64,000 bases of DNA from Saccharicrinis sp. (GTDB lineage Bacteria > Bacteroidota > Bacteroidia > Bacteroidales > Marinilabiliaceae): the NCBI GenBank assembly GCA_024635585.1, contig JAGXIP010000220.1:1-64000 (forward strand). Reading direction: 5' to 3'. Numbering within the stretch: the first letter of the stretch is position 1; every line of letters starts with the position of its first letter. The translations under genes and the position numbers were made by a program. A model generated the notes under the pieces. That model saw nothing but the letters and a program-made list of their open reading frames with translations. It did no database searches and was not told the origin of the DNA. Shown here in pieces: positions 40,323-51,498 of the stretch.

Positions 40323-43300
40323 ATGAATGTTAAAAAATTATCCATAGTAGTTTTAATGCTACTAATAACTACAGCAAGCTTTGCCCAGTCAAAGCTGATT
40401 AAAGGACTGATAGTTGAATCCAATGGAGATCCTTTAATTGGTGTTACCGTTGTCAAAAAAAACACAACACATGGCGTAATCACCAATTTAGATGGGCGTT
40501 ATGTCATTCAGGATCTAACAGTAGGCGATACCTTGGTATTTTCTTTTATAGGCTTTGATACGCAAGAGCGTGTTGTCGGCACTTCCAACCAACTGGATAT
40601 TTTGATGGTTGAAGATTTAGCTGAGTTGGAAGAGGTGCAGGTAGTGGCTTTTTCTAAGCAAAAAAAGGAGAGTGTAATCGGATCTATAAATACCATAAGA
40701 CCTGCCGAACTAAAGCAGCCGGCATCTAACCTAACAGGCGCACTCGCCGGCAGGATGGCAGGAATAATATCGTATCAACGCTCTGGCGAACCCGGTCGCG
40801 ACAATGCTGAGTTCTTTATCCGGGGAGTTACATCCTTTGGCTATGCCAATAGCCCATTGATTTTATTAGATGGCTTCGAGATATCATCAGAGGACTTAGC
40901 CCGGATTGAGCCTGATAACATTGCCAGCTTCTCCATTATGAAGGATGCCACAGCAACAGCATTGTATGGGGCACGGGGTGCTAATGGTGTTATTCTGGTC
41001 AATACAAAAGAAGGAAAAGAAGGAATAGCAAAAATTACCGCACGTGTTGAAACATCGATTGCCAGCCCAACTAAGTTAAATTCTTTTCTGAACGGCGTTG
41101 ATTACATGGAGCAATACAATAAGGCGCTACGAACAAGAGTTCCTGAAGAGGAACTATTCTATTCAAAAGATAAGATAGAGAATACGCGAAATAATGTGAA
41201 TCCGTATATCTATCCTAATGTAAATTGGTACGATGAGTTGTTTAAAAACCAGACCTATAATTCACATGCCAACCTTAACGTGACGGGTGGAGGTAATGTT
41301 GCCCAATATTATATTTCGGCATCGTTCAATAACGAAACCGGATTGCTTAAGGTGGATAATCAGAATAACTTTAATAATAACATCGATATTAAGCGTTATA
41401 ATCTAAGAGCCAACATCAACATTAATCTGACAAAAACAACCCAGATTTCAACCAAGTTTTATTCATTGTTTTCGCAGTATAACGGGCCATCAGAAAACGC
41501 TTCTGATATTTTTGGAAGAGTAATGGATTCTAATCCTGTGGCTTTTCCAAAATATTTCTCCAATAGCCCGGATGTTTTAATCGGTTCAGGTACGGCTGAG
41601 ATTGTTAATCATACAATTTTTGGAAACAAAATTCGTGAAGGTGGTAAAGTTTATACAAACCCATATGCCGACATGGTTAAGGGTTACAAAGATGAGTTTT
41701 CGTCTACTATTTTATCACAGTTTAAAATTGAACAAGATTTAGGCGGTATTACCAAAGGATTATCTGCAAGGGGGATGGCATCTATTAAGAATTACAGTTC
41801 TTACGGAAGTAGTAGAAGCTTTAATCCTTTTTATTATGATGTTTTATCTTATCAGCCATCCACTCCTAAATATTCCGATGGCGCTATTGAGATCAACCAA
41901 TTGAACGAAGGTACAGAGTATTTAAATGATCCCACTACATGGACAAATGCGAACAGTCGGGTTTACTTTGAGCTGGCCACCATGTATAACCGCGATTATG
42001 GAAGACACAGTGTTGGTGGTTTATTGGTTTACACACGAGAGGAGCGTTTAAATACTATTCAAGGTAATAATGTATTTACTTCGTTACCTGCCCGAAACAT
42101 GGGCGTAGCCGGCCGTGCTACTTATGGCTTTAACAAAAAATACTTTGTGGAGTTAAATTTTGGTTATAATGGTTCGGAACGATTTGCGAAAGATAATCGC
42201 TTTGGATTTTTCCCCTCGGCGGGTGTTGGCTATACTATTTCAGAAGAAAAGTTTTGGGCTCGGTTAAAACCAAGTATCAACCAGATGAAGCTTAGAGCCA
42301 CCTACGGACTAGTTGGATATGATGCTATATCAGCAGAAAGCGATCGCTTCTTTTATATGTCGCATGTCAACATTAATGATGGGGGGAAAGGTTATGCTTG
42401 GGGTCAGGATTATTCTACCTGGTACAATGGCTACAACATCAACCGGTACGCCAATGAATCGGTAACATGGGAAATTGCAAAAAAATTGAATCTTGGCCTT
42501 GAAATGCTATTGTTTAAAAAACTAACCATACAAGGTGACTACTTCAAGGAAATACGATCGAATATTTATATGCCGTATCAATATATTCCTACAACAAGTG
42601 GTTTGGCCTCGGAGATAAAAAGCAATATAGGCGAAGCGAAGTCATCTGGTTTTGACGGATCTGCCGATTACAATCATTCTTTTTCAAGTGGATTATATCT
42701 GATAGGCCGGGCTAACTTCACCTATGCAAAAAATGAAGTAATCGCCAATGGAGAGCCTGATTATCAATACGACTATATGAGCCATGTAGGATATCCTGTT
42801 GATCAAATGTGGGGTTTGGTGGCCGAACGATTGTTTATTGATGAAGCTGATATCTATAATTCACCAGTCCAAACTTTTGGCAATAACTATTTACCCGGGG
42901 ATATAAAATACGCCGACGTTAACAATGATGGCAAGATCGATGAAAATGACCAAGTGCCAATTGGTTTTCCTACCGTTCCCGAAATAATTTATGGTTTTGG
43001 ATTAACGGCTGGCTATAAAGGCTTCGATGCATCCTTCTTTTTTCAAGGCTCAGCGCGCTCATCGTTTATGATAGCACCTGATAAGATTGCACCATTTGTT
43101 AATGAGCGAAATGCGTTAGATATTATTGCGGATAATCACTGGTCGGAGTTTAATCCGGATCCTTACGCCTTTTGGCCCCGGCTGAGCACAAGAACAATTG
43201 CCAATAATGAACAGCCCTCATCATGGTGGTTAAGGGATGGAAGTTTCCTGCGACTCAAAAGTTTTGAAGTGGGCTATAGCCTGAATAAAACTGTGTTACA

Positions 43301-43454
43301 AAAATTAAAGTTTGACAACCTAAGGTTTTATGTAAGTGGCAATAACCTGCTTTACTTCAGTAAGTTCAAGTTGTGGGATCCGGAGATGGGTGATAATGGA
43401 TTGGGCTACCCTACCCAACGCATATTTAATATTGGTATGAATATAACATTTTAA
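40323..43454 (+). CDS. SusC/RagA family TonB-linked outer membrane protein
   Basis: 1043 aa; N-terminal carboxypeptidase-regulatory-like domain; plug (ALAGRMAGIISYQRSGEPGRDNAEFFIRG); KDATATALYGARGANGVILVNTKEGK. Confidence 0.95.
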   Translation: MNVKKLSIVVLMLLITTASFAQSKLIKGLIVESNGDPLIGVTVVKKNTTHGVITNLDGRYVIQDLTVGDTLVFSFIGFDTQERVVGTSNQLDILMVEDLAELEEVQVVAFSKQKKESVIGSINTIRPAELKQPASNLTGALAGRMAGIISYQRSGEPGRDNAEFFIRGVTSFGYANSPLILLDGFEISSEDLARIEPDNIASFSIMKDATATALYGARGANGVILVNTKEGKEGIAKITARVETSIASPTKLNSFLNGVDYMEQYNKALRTRVPEEELFYSKDKIENTRNNVNPYIYPNVNWYDELFKNQTYNSHANLNVTGGGNVAQYYISASFNNETGLLKVDNQNNFNNNIDIKRYNLRANININLTKTTQISTKFYSLFSQYNGPSENASDIFGRVMDSNPVAFPKYFSNSPDVLIGSGTAEIVNHTIFGNKIREGGKVYTNPYADMVKGYKDEFSSTILSQFKIEQDLGGITKGLSARGMASIKNYSSYGSSRSFNPFYYDVLSYQPSTPKYSDGAIEINQLNEGTEYLNDPTTWTNANSRVYFELATMYNRDYGRHSVGGLLVYTREERLNTIQGNNVFTSLPARNMGVAGRATYGFNKKYFVELNFGYNGSERFAKDNRFGFFPSAGVGYTISEEKFWARLKPSINQMKLRATYGLVGYDAISAESDRFFYMSHVNINDGGKGYAWGQDYSTWYNGYNINRYANESVTWEIAKKLNLGLEMLLFKKLTIQGDYFKEIRSNIYMPYQYIPTTSGLASEIKSNIGEAKSSGFDGSADYNHSFSSGLYLIGRANFTYAKNEVIANGEPDYQYDYMSHVGYPVDQMWGLVAERLFIDEADIYNSPVQTFGNNYLPGDIKYADVNNDGKIDENDQVPIGFPTVPEIIYGFGLTAGYKGFDASFFFQGSARSSFMIAPDKIAPFVNERNALDIIADNHWSEFNPDPYAFWPRLSTRTIANNEQPSSWWLRDGSFLRLKSFEVGYSLNKTVLQKLKFDNLRFYVSGNNLLYFSKFKLWDPEMGDNGLGYPTQRIFNIGMNITF

Positions 43455-43465
43455 TTGAGCACGAA

Positions 43466-45391
43466 ATGAAGAAATATACAAATATACTTACGGTACTGCT
43501 GGTTACCATACTTGCATCGAGTTGCGATTACCTTGATATTGTACCCGAAAAAACACAGGAACTATCCTTGGTTTTTGAACGCAAAGAACAAGCTTATAAA
43601 GCTTTGGCTACTTGTTATTCCTACTTACCCAAGAGCGATGATTTATATGGTACTCATACCGTGATGACGGATGAGTTAACCTCACCCATTCGTCAATCGG
43701 TTAATGGTATTGAAATTATGCGGGGAAAACAATCCGTTGGCGATCCAATGTTATCTTTTTGGCAAGGTTTTAACGGAGGAGGTGAGGTATGGCAATATTC
43801 GTTGTATAATGCTATTAACGACTGCAATATCTTTCTGGAGAACATTGTAAATGTGTCGGATATGTCGGACCTGGAAAAGCGGGAGTGGAATGCGGAGGTG
43901 AGGTTTTTAAAAGCCTATTATCATTTTTTATTGGTAATGCGTTACGGCCCCATTCCGATTATGGATAAAAACTTTCCTATATCGGCATCCCCTGAGGAAG
44001 TGCGGGTGTTTCGAAATTCAACAGATGAATGCTTTGATTATATAGAGGCTGAAATAGACTTGGCTATTCCTGATTTGCCTGCACGGGTCTCGAATACAAA
44101 CTTTCTGGGTCGCGTTGATCGGACAATAGCTGCTGCTATTAAATCCAGGGTGTTGCTTTATGCTGCTAGTCCATTGTTTAATGGCAATGCACAATACTAT
44201 GCAGGCTATACCGATAAGAACGGAAAAGAGTTATTCAATACCAGTTACAACAATGAAAAGTGGGCCAAAGCACTAGAAGCTGCCGAATACGCGATTGAAC
44301 TGGCTGAAGGTAACGGTGTGAAAATATATCATTTCGATGGTGAGTATCGCGACTACGATAATGCCAATTTGACTTATAATCAGGAGTTTACCGAAAGTAT
44401 TTACAACTACAAATTCATGTTTGTTGATCGTTGGAATAGTGAATTGATTTGGGGTTTATCGAGAGTTACAACGGATTATTATCAAATTCAGGCATCCACT
44501 TTAATAAAAAACACTACTGCATCCAGTAATGAAGCTGCCTGGCAATGGTTGTCGCCCACCTACCGCATGGCCGAGTTGTATTACACCAAAAACGGCTTGC
44601 CAATCGATCAGGATTTGACTTTTGAATACGATAATAAATATGCACTTCGCAAAGGAACAACCACAGATTTGAGCGTGTTTGTAGTGCAAATAGGTCAAGA
44701 GACGGTGCAACTACATTTCGATAGGGAGCCAAGGTTTTACGCAACCATAGCATTTGATAGGGGCTATAACCGTGCGCATGGCATCAAGCAATTTTTAAAA
44801 ATGCGCAATGGCGAAACCCCTGGCGGTAAAAAAGGTAGCTCAAACGATTACCTAATTTCGGGATACGGATTAAAAAAATATGTCCACCCCGATTCGCAGG
44901 GTAATACCTATGGTAATCTGGTTAATTATCCATGGCCCTTAATTCGTATGTCGGAGCTATATTTAAATTATGCCGAAGCTTATAACGAATTCAATGGTCC
45001 CGGTCTTATGGCCTATGAAGCCTTAAATAAAGTGAGGCAAAGAGTAGGTTTACCAAATGTTGAAGATGTTTGGTCGGATGCTGCTTTGGCTAAAACGGTT
45101 GGTAAACACACTTCTCAAGAGGGTTTGCGCGATATCATCCAACAAGAGCGCTTGATTGAGTTAGCATTTGAAGGTCACCGCTATGATGATATACGGCGTT
45201 GGAAGCAAGCGGAGCAATACTTTGCTACACCGGTTAAAGGTTGGAGTGTTACGGAGAGCCAGGTTGATCGATTTTATACGCTCATTAACGTAGGAGAGCG
45301 TTCCTTCATTACACCGCGCGATTATTTTCAGCCAATAAAAACGGAAGAGCTATCCCGAAACCCAAATCTGGTTCAGAATCTGGGTTGGTAA
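43466..45391 (+). CDS. SusD/RagB family nutrient-binding outer membrane lipoprotein
   Basis: 641 aa; lipobox ILASSCDYLDIVP; C-terminal LRDIIQQERLIELAFEGHRYDDIRRWKQAE. Confidence 0.95.
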   Translation: MKKYTNILTVLLVTILASSCDYLDIVPEKTQELSLVFERKEQAYKALATCYSYLPKSDDLYGTHTVMTDELTSPIRQSVNGIEIMRGKQSVGDPMLSFWQGFNGGGEVWQYSLYNAINDCNIFLENIVNVSDMSDLEKREWNAEVRFLKAYYHFLLVMRYGPIPIMDKNFPISASPEEVRVFRNSTDECFDYIEAEIDLAIPDLPARVSNTNFLGRVDRTIAAAIKSRVLLYAASPLFNGNAQYYAGYTDKNGKELFNTSYNNEKWAKALEAAEYAIELAEGNGVKIYHFDGEYRDYDNANLTYNQEFTESIYNYKFMFVDRWNSELIWGLSRVTTDYYQIQASTLIKNTTASSNEAAWQWLSPTYRMAELYYTKNGLPIDQDLTFEYDNKYALRKGTTTDLSVFVVQIGQETVQLHFDREPRFYATIAFDRGYNRAHGIKQFLKMRNGETPGGKKGSSNDYLISGYGLKKYVHPDSQGNTYGNLVNYPWPLIRMSELYLNYAEAYNEFNGPGLMAYEALNKVRQRVGLPNVEDVWSDAALAKTVGKHTSQEGLRDIIQQERLIELAFEGHRYDDIRRWKQAEQYFATPVKGWSVTESQVDRFYTLINVGERSFITPRDYFQPIKTEELSRNPNLVQNLGW

Positions 45392-45518
45392 TTATCGAAT
45401 GCCATATATGAACAAAAAAATATAATGAGATGAAACGAGCCATGGCGAACGCTTCGACACACAGGGGCATGATTATTTGGCGAGTTCCATCTGACAAATA
45501 ATAACAAATTATAAACAG

Positions 45519-46706
45519 ATGAAAACAAAAATATTATTTCCAATACTTGCATTCATACTGGCCTTGGTAGCTTGTGAAGAGGCAGAAAATGGCGTGGCTC
45601 CAGGTAAGGTTTCAGAGGTTGAGGTTATCTCAACAAATGGGGGAGCAAAAATAATTTGTCATCTGCCCGATGATCCTGATGTGCTTTTTGCAAAAGCTTA
45701 TTATACAAATACGCTAGGGCAGGAATTATTTACGGTGAGCAGTCTTTACAATGACACATTGTATATTAAGGGTTATAATGACACAGAAGAACACACGGTG
45801 CGTGTAGTTGCAGTAAGCAGTCATAAAAAAGAGTCCGCTGCCACTGAAGTTAAGATCGTGCCACTTATTTCTAATATTCAAATTGTAAAAGAAAGCATTG
45901 AAATTGCACCGGAATTTGGCGGAGTAAGAATAAGCTGGACCAATCCTGCGGCTGACATCGTATATACCTGGTTGACATATAAAGAAGAAGGAGAAGAAGA
46001 AACAGAGCCAATATATTTGTCTTCTTCCCGTGCTAACGAATCAATGATTGTAAGGGGTATGAACACCAATCCCAAAGAGTTTTTTGTGATGGTGGAGGAC
46101 TTTTACAATAATAAAACGGATAAGGTAACTAAGGGTGAACATATACCAAAATTTGAAGAGGAAATAGATAAATCATTATGGACTTTGGTGGAGAATCTAA
46201 GTGTAGATGGTAATGCTTATGAAGGAAAAACAGTAAACATTTGGGATGGTGAGATCGACTATAAGGGTTCTAACGGACAAGGAAGTTACACCATGATTTC
46301 AAGGGATAACAACGGAGGCCAGTTAAACTTCCCGCTTGATGTAGTCATTGATTTAGGGCAGGAAGATGCCATCGTTAATCGTTTTACTTTATGGCAACGA
46401 GCCTTCTGGTATGGCAACGAAACAGAATACTACTATTACCAGGGTGAGAACTTTAAAGCCTTTCGCCTATATACCAGTGATGATAAAATGAATTGGACGC
46501 TCATTGCCGAACACTCTCTTCCCGATCCTAGAGATTCAGAAGGACGTGTACCGGAAGATTTTATTCAGGCTGCTATAGATGGTCATAGCTATGACTTACC
46601 TTCACCAGTTAATCTCTCCAGATATTTAAAATTATCTATAACTGAGAATTTTGGGAGTGAGATATATGTGAATTTATCAGAATTAACCCTTTACGGAAGT
46701 AATTAA
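45519..46706 (+). CDS. PUL surface lipoprotein (DUF4959/DUF5000-like, C-terminal F5/8-type region)
   Basis: 395 aa; lipobox LALVACEEAENG; directly downstream of susD. Confidence 0.72.
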   Translation: MKTKILFPILAFILALVACEEAENGVAPGKVSEVEVISTNGGAKIICHLPDDPDVLFAKAYYTNTLGQELFTVSSLYNDTLYIKGYNDTEEHTVRVVAVSSHKKESAATEVKIVPLISNIQIVKESIEIAPEFGGVRISWTNPAADIVYTWLTYKEEGEEETEPIYLSSSRANESMIVRGMNTNPKEFFVMVEDFYNNKTDKVTKGEHIPKFEEEIDKSLWTLVENLSVDGNAYEGKTVNIWDGEIDYKGSNGQGSYTMISRDNNGGQLNFPLDVVIDLGQEDAIVNRFTLWQRAFWYGNETEYYYYQGENFKAFRLYTSDDKMNWTLIAEHSLPDPRDSEGRVPEDFIQAAIDGHSYDLPSPVNLSRYLKLSITENFGSEIYVNLSELTLYGSN

Positions 46707-46718
46707 TAATATAACACG

Positions 46719-47090
46719 ATGATGAACAAAGTAAAATATGGGATTTTGCCCCTGTTAATGTTATTATTCATAGGGTGCGAAAAGATGGATGATAATTATC
46801 AACAGTACATAAGTAATCGAATTTACTCGCCAAAAGTGATAGAGCTAACTGCTAAGGTAGGATATAAAACAGCTTTGTTAGAGTGGACTAACCCAACAGG
46901 TGATATCGCAAAAACGATTGAAATTAAATATGATGATGTGGTCATCAAAACAACTGAACTGGTTAGTAACTATCAACTTACCGAATTAGAACTGAAAGGC
47001 TACGATATCTCTGTTTTCACCGTTGATCAGAACGGTAATCGTTCGGTGCCTGCCCAGGTGTATATTTTCCCAAGTGGTGAAGAAGATTAG
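46719..47090 (+). CDS. Small PUL lipoprotein (DUF4998-like)
   Basis: 123 aa; lipobox LLFIGCEKMDDNY; Fn3/Ig-like sequence. Confidence 0.6.
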   Translation: MMNKVKYGILPLLMLLFIGCEKMDDNYQQYISNRIYSPKVIELTAKVGYKTALLEWTNPTGDIAKTIEIKYDDVVIKTTELVSNYQLTELELKGYDISVFTVDQNGNRSVPAQVYIFPSGEED

Positions 47091-47115
47091 TAATCAAAAA
47101 AATAAGCAGAAAAGT

Positions 47116-49152
47116 ATGTATAGAATTTTATTACTCGTTACGCTATTATTGTCGATTCCTGCCATAAAGGCCAATAATGTGAATGGATATTTAAAAGCAG
47201 AAGGCACACAGATAGTCAATAATGATGGCAATTTTATCATCCGTGGCCTTGGTCCGGGTGGCTGGATGTTGCAAGAAGGCTACATGTTTGGGACAGCAAA
47301 TATGGCTGGTACGCAACATGAAATACGAGCCATGCTGGAGGATTTAACAGATAAGGCCACAACAGATTTGTTTTACGACCAGTGGCTGACTAATTTTTTT
47401 AAGCAAGAAGATGTGGAGTTAGTCGCCAATTGGGGCTTTAATGCGTTAAGGGTTCCTTTGCACTACAACCTGTTCACACCCCCAATCGAAGATGAGCCTG
47501 TACAAGGCGAAATAACTTGGTTGGCCAAAGGTTTTGATATGGTAGACAACCTGTTGAGTTGGTGCGAAGCCAACGATTTATACCTTATACTGGATTTGCA
47601 TGCAGCACCTGGCGGACAAGGTAAAAATGCAGATATAAGCGACTATGATCCATCTAAACCATCTCTTTGGGAAAGTGAGCTGAACAAGCAAAAGATGGTG
47701 GCATTATGGGGTAAACTGGCCGAAAGGTATCATGATAAAACACATATCGGAGGCTATGATCTCCTCAACGAAACCAATTGGGATCTTGATGATACTGGTA
47801 ATGACAGTGGTTGTACATGTAATGAAAATGCACCCTTACTTGCATTATATGAAGATGTTATCGATGTCATCCGTCAATACGACACCAATCACATCATTTA
47901 TATTGAAGGCAACTGTTGGGCCAATAATTTCAATGGTTTGCATTCGCTTGCAAGCTATGATGATAATATAGCCTTTAGTTTTCATAAATATTGGAACTAC
48001 AATAGTCAAAGCGAAATACAGGGACTTCTGAACTTAAGACAAGACCTGAATATTCCGCTTTATCTAGGCGAAACAGGCGAAAACTCCAATACCTGGTTAA
48101 CTGATATGGTTGAACTATGTGAAAGCCTGAATATTGGCTGGTCAACCTGGGCATATAAGCAAATGGATATTGACGACCCTTTTACCATCGTAAGTGATAA
48201 ATGGAACGCTATTGTCAATTATACAAATGGCGGTGCCAAACCGAGTAAAGCCACTGCGACTGCAGCCATGGAAGAGATGACAAATAATTTGCTCATTGAG
48301 AATTGTATGTTTAACGAGGGTGTTGTTTATGCCCTCACACAATTGCCATATGGAGCAGATTCAAAATCATTTAAAGAGCATAATATTCCGGGCATAATTT
48401 ACTGTTCGGATTACGATATTGGTTTAGTCAATGAGGCATGGAACGACAAAGGGTATCAAAACTTGAATACTTCAACCAGTATTTATACAGCTCCTAACCA
48501 AGGCTATCTGTTTCGCAATGATGGTGTAGATATACAAGCCTGTCTTGACCTTACAAGTAATGGTTACAATGTTGGATGGACAGAAAATGGAGAGTGGCTT
48601 AGGTTTACCCTTAATGAAATAACAGAAGGTTATTACGATATAATTTTTAGGGTTGCCTCTCCGCAAAAAGGACAACTGAACTTACTCATCGGTTCAAAAT
48701 TCATTAGTCCTACCCAGCATATCGAAGTGCCAAATACAAATGGGTACCAGTCATGGTCTGATGTTAAGTACAGTAATGTTTTCATTGGAAAAAATGAGAA
48801 GGAAATAAAGCTTTACGTAATTCAGGGTGGCTTCAATCTGAATTATATCAAGTTTGACTTAGTTACCCCAACAACTGTCCCAAAGGAGTTGAAGGCTACA
48901 GAGGTACAAATCAAACAAATACCATCTGCGAAGCAAGTGAGTGTATTAATCGATAGCAGTTTCCATAACCAATACTATATCAGTCAAATACAGCTTTTTG
49001 ATATACATGGACGCAGTGTGGCTTCAAAGCCGGACTTCTTATTGTCCGGTTCTTCTTCAATAACCTTCGAGAAAGCCAACACAAAAGGGATATATATCCT
49101 TCAGCTTTATGCTGGAAACACAAAAATAACTCAAAAATTGATTCATCGTTAA
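47116..49152 (+). CDS. Glycoside hydrolase family 5 with C-terminal carbohydrate-binding module and T9SS-type tail
   Basis: ATG at 47116 precedes a signal peptide (MYRILLLVTLLLSIPAIKA); YDLLNETNW (acid/base) and YLGETGEN (nucleophile); CBM6-like YNVGWTENGEWLRFTLNEITEGYYDIIFRVAS; tail ISQIQLFDIHGRSV...GIYILQLYAGNTKITQKLIHR. Confidence 0.87.
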   Translation: MYRILLLVTLLLSIPAIKANNVNGYLKAEGTQIVNNDGNFIIRGLGPGGWMLQEGYMFGTANMAGTQHEIRAMLEDLTDKATTDLFYDQWLTNFFKQEDVELVANWGFNALRVPLHYNLFTPPIEDEPVQGEITWLAKGFDMVDNLLSWCEANDLYLILDLHAAPGGQGKNADISDYDPSKPSLWESELNKQKMVALWGKLAERYHDKTHIGGYDLLNETNWDLDDTGNDSGCTCNENAPLLALYEDVIDVIRQYDTNHIIYIEGNCWANNFNGLHSLASYDDNIAFSFHKYWNYNSQSEIQGLLNLRQDLNIPLYLGETGENSNTWLTDMVELCESLNIGWSTWAYKQMDIDDPFTIVSDKWNAIVNYTNGGAKPSKATATAAMEEMTNNLLIENCMFNEGVVYALTQLPYGADSKSFKEHNIPGIIYCSDYDIGLVNEAWNDKGYQNLNTSTSIYTAPNQGYLFRNDGVDIQACLDLTSNGYNVGWTENGEWLRFTLNEITEGYYDIIFRVASPQKGQLNLLIGSKFISPTQHIEVPNTNGYQSWSDVKYSNVFIGKNEKEIKLYVIQGGFNLNYIKFDLVTPTTVPKELKATEVQIKQIPSAKQVSVLIDSSFHNQYYISQIQLFDIHGRSVASKPDFLLSGSSSITFEKANTKGIYILQLYAGNTKITQKLIHR

Positions 49153-49168
49153 TTGAACATTTTCTATT

Positions 49169-51472
49169 ATGAATATTATTAAAGTTTTATACCTGGCAAT
49201 AGCCGGCGCGTTCATTAGTGGATGTGCGAGTTCGTCACCCGATGCGGTTGAGCGCATACCATTTGTTGAGCAGCTTATTAGGCAAATGACCATTGAAGAG
49301 AAAGTTGGGCAAACGGCTCAAATAACGCTGGATGTTATCACTAAAGGTGATAGCCCGTATTCAAGCTATGAGCCCTTACAAATGGACAGTGGGCTAATTG
49401 AAGAAGCGGTTGCAAAATACCATGTGGGATCCGTATTAAACACAGCTAACAACAGAGCCCGGGACATGCAAACCTGGCATCATGTTGTTTCTTCGATACA
49501 AAAAGTGGCCACTGAAAAAACGCGATTAAAAATACCCACCCTATACGGTATCGATGCTATTCATGGTGCCACATACATTGCCGAAGCAACCATGTTTCCA
49601 CAGCAAATTGCACAAGCTGCCACATGGAACCGGGATTTAGTTTATCAGGCAGCTAAAGCAACAGCTGCCGAAACACGTGCCTGTAATATCCCATGGAACT
49701 TTTCACCGGCGTTAGATTTAGGAACTGATGCACGTTGGCCACGAATGTGGGAAACTTTTGGTGAAGACCCTTATTTAATTTCGGAGATGGGGGCAGAGGT
49801 AATAAAAGGTTATCAGGGAAAACAGCTTAATTGCTCAACAAGTGTTGCTGCCTGCTTGAAACATTTTATTGGATATTCAACCTTAGCATCTTCCGGAAAA
49901 GATCGTACACCATCCGAAATATCTGAAATTTCATTGCGCGAATATCATCTGCCTTCATTTCAAAAAGCGGTGGAAGCTGGTGCGGCTTCAGTTATGATCA
50001 ATTCAGGATTAATTAATGGAATTCCTGTACACAGTAGTTATGATATAATTACCGGTTTACTAAAAAATGAATTGGGATTCAATGGTTTGGTTGTAACAGA
50101 TTGGGCCGATATTGAAAATCTTCATAATCGAGATAAAGTGGCATCCTCTCATAAAGAAGCCATTATGCTTGCTTTCAATGCAGGTGTTGATATGTCGATG
50201 ATTCCTTATAACTATGTGCAGTATTGCGAATTACTTGTTGAGCTGGTGAATGAAGGACAGGTTAGTACAGAGCGCTTAGATGATGCAGTAAGACGTATTC
50301 TAAACCTCAAATATAAGCTTGGTCTTTTTGAAAATCCGCTTGTAAAACCGAATTCGGATGTGTTTAGTAAAACGCATAAAAAGATAGCGTATACCGCTGC
50401 ATCAGAGGCAATAACTCTGTTAAAAAATGAAGCGAATGTATTGCCGCTTTCAAAAACTAGTAAGATTCTGATTGCCGGCCCTAATGCAAATAGTATGCGA
50501 ACCGTTAATGGCGGGTGGAGCTACTCTTGGCAAGGCGAAAAGGTTGAGGAGTTTGCGAAGGATTATAACACCATCTTAGAAGCCGTTGAAAACAAATTTG
50601 GGAAAAACAATGTCATTCACGTGCCGGGTGTAGAATATGATATGCATGGGCGAACTTATGTGGATGAGCACCGGGTTAACATTGATGCGGCTGTTGAAGC
50701 TGCAAAGAATGTGGATGTCGTAATTCTTTGCCTTGGTGAAAACACTTACACTGAAAAACCTGGTGACTTACACGACTTGATGATTTCTGAGAATCAGGAA
50801 AAGTTAGCCATTGAACTGGGTAAAACGGGTAAACCAATAGTGCTGGTACTCAATGAGGGACGTCCACGGATTATAAGGAGGTTTGCTGATAGCATGGATG
50901 CCATTATCCAAACCTATTTGAGCGGCAATCACACGGGTGATGCTCTGGCCGATATCTTGACAGGTGAAGTAAATCCTTCAGGAAAATTGCCTTATACCTA
51001 TCCTATGTTCAGTAATTCTTTGGGTACGTATTACCATAAGCATAGTGAAGAGAGCAAAACACCGGAAGGCATGTATAACTACGAGGGCGGATTTTATCCC
51101 CAGTTTAATTTCGGGCATGGCTTGAGTTATACTTCTTTTGCTTATTCCAATCTTCAGGTTTCTCAAAAAGAGTTTGATAATAGCACTGTGTTATCCGTAA
51201 GTGTGGATGTGGAGAATATAGGGGAAATGGCAGGCAAAGAGGTTGTTATGCTATTTTCATCCGACTTGTATGCTTCTATTGCTCCTGATGTGAAACGCCT
51301 GCGGCGCTTTGATAAAGTTCTTTTAAACCCTGGAGAAACAAAGACTGTCACCTTCTCAATTACAGCCAACGACTTGTCATTTATTAATGCTCAAGGAAAA
51401 AGAGTAACTGAACCTGGTGAATTTGAATTAACCATTGCTAATCAAGCAATGACAATTAAGCTAATTAAATAA
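49169..51472 (+). CDS. Glycoside hydrolase family 3 (beta-glucosidase-like) lipoprotein
   Basis: 767 aa; lipobox ISGCASS; nucleophile motif LVVTDWADIENL; C-terminal Fn3-like domain. Confidence 0.93.
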   Translation: MNIIKVLYLAIAGAFISGCASSSPDAVERIPFVEQLIRQMTIEEKVGQTAQITLDVITKGDSPYSSYEPLQMDSGLIEEAVAKYHVGSVLNTANNRARDMQTWHHVVSSIQKVATEKTRLKIPTLYGIDAIHGATYIAEATMFPQQIAQAATWNRDLVYQAAKATAAETRACNIPWNFSPALDLGTDARWPRMWETFGEDPYLISEMGAEVIKGYQGKQLNCSTSVAACLKHFIGYSTLASSGKDRTPSEISEISLREYHLPSFQKAVEAGAASVMINSGLINGIPVHSSYDIITGLLKNELGFNGLVVTDWADIENLHNRDKVASSHKEAIMLAFNAGVDMSMIPYNYVQYCELLVELVNEGQVSTERLDDAVRRILNLKYKLGLFENPLVKPNSDVFSKTHKKIAYTAASEAITLLKNEANVLPLSKTSKILIAGPNANSMRTVNGGWSYSWQGEKVEEFAKDYNTILEAVENKFGKNNVIHVPGVEYDMHGRTYVDEHRVNIDAAVEAAKNVDVVILCLGENTYTEKPGDLHDLMISENQEKLAIELGKTGKPIVLVLNEGRPRIIRRFADSMDAIIQTYLSGNHTGDALADILTGEVNPSGKLPYTYPMFSNSLGTYYHKHSEESKTPEGMYNYEGGFYPQFNFGHGLSYTSFAYSNLQVSQKEFDNSTVLSVSVDVENIGEMAGKEVVMLFSSDLYASIAPDVKRLRRFDKVLLNPGETKTVTFSITANDLSFINAQGKRVTEPGEFELTIANQAMTIKLIK

Positions 51473-51498
51473 CTTACTTTTCACTTAAAACAAATACT

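Noticed and set aside
44501-44753. Minus-strand ORFs inside susD
   Set aside because: Shadow ORFs opposite a strong SusD coding frame.
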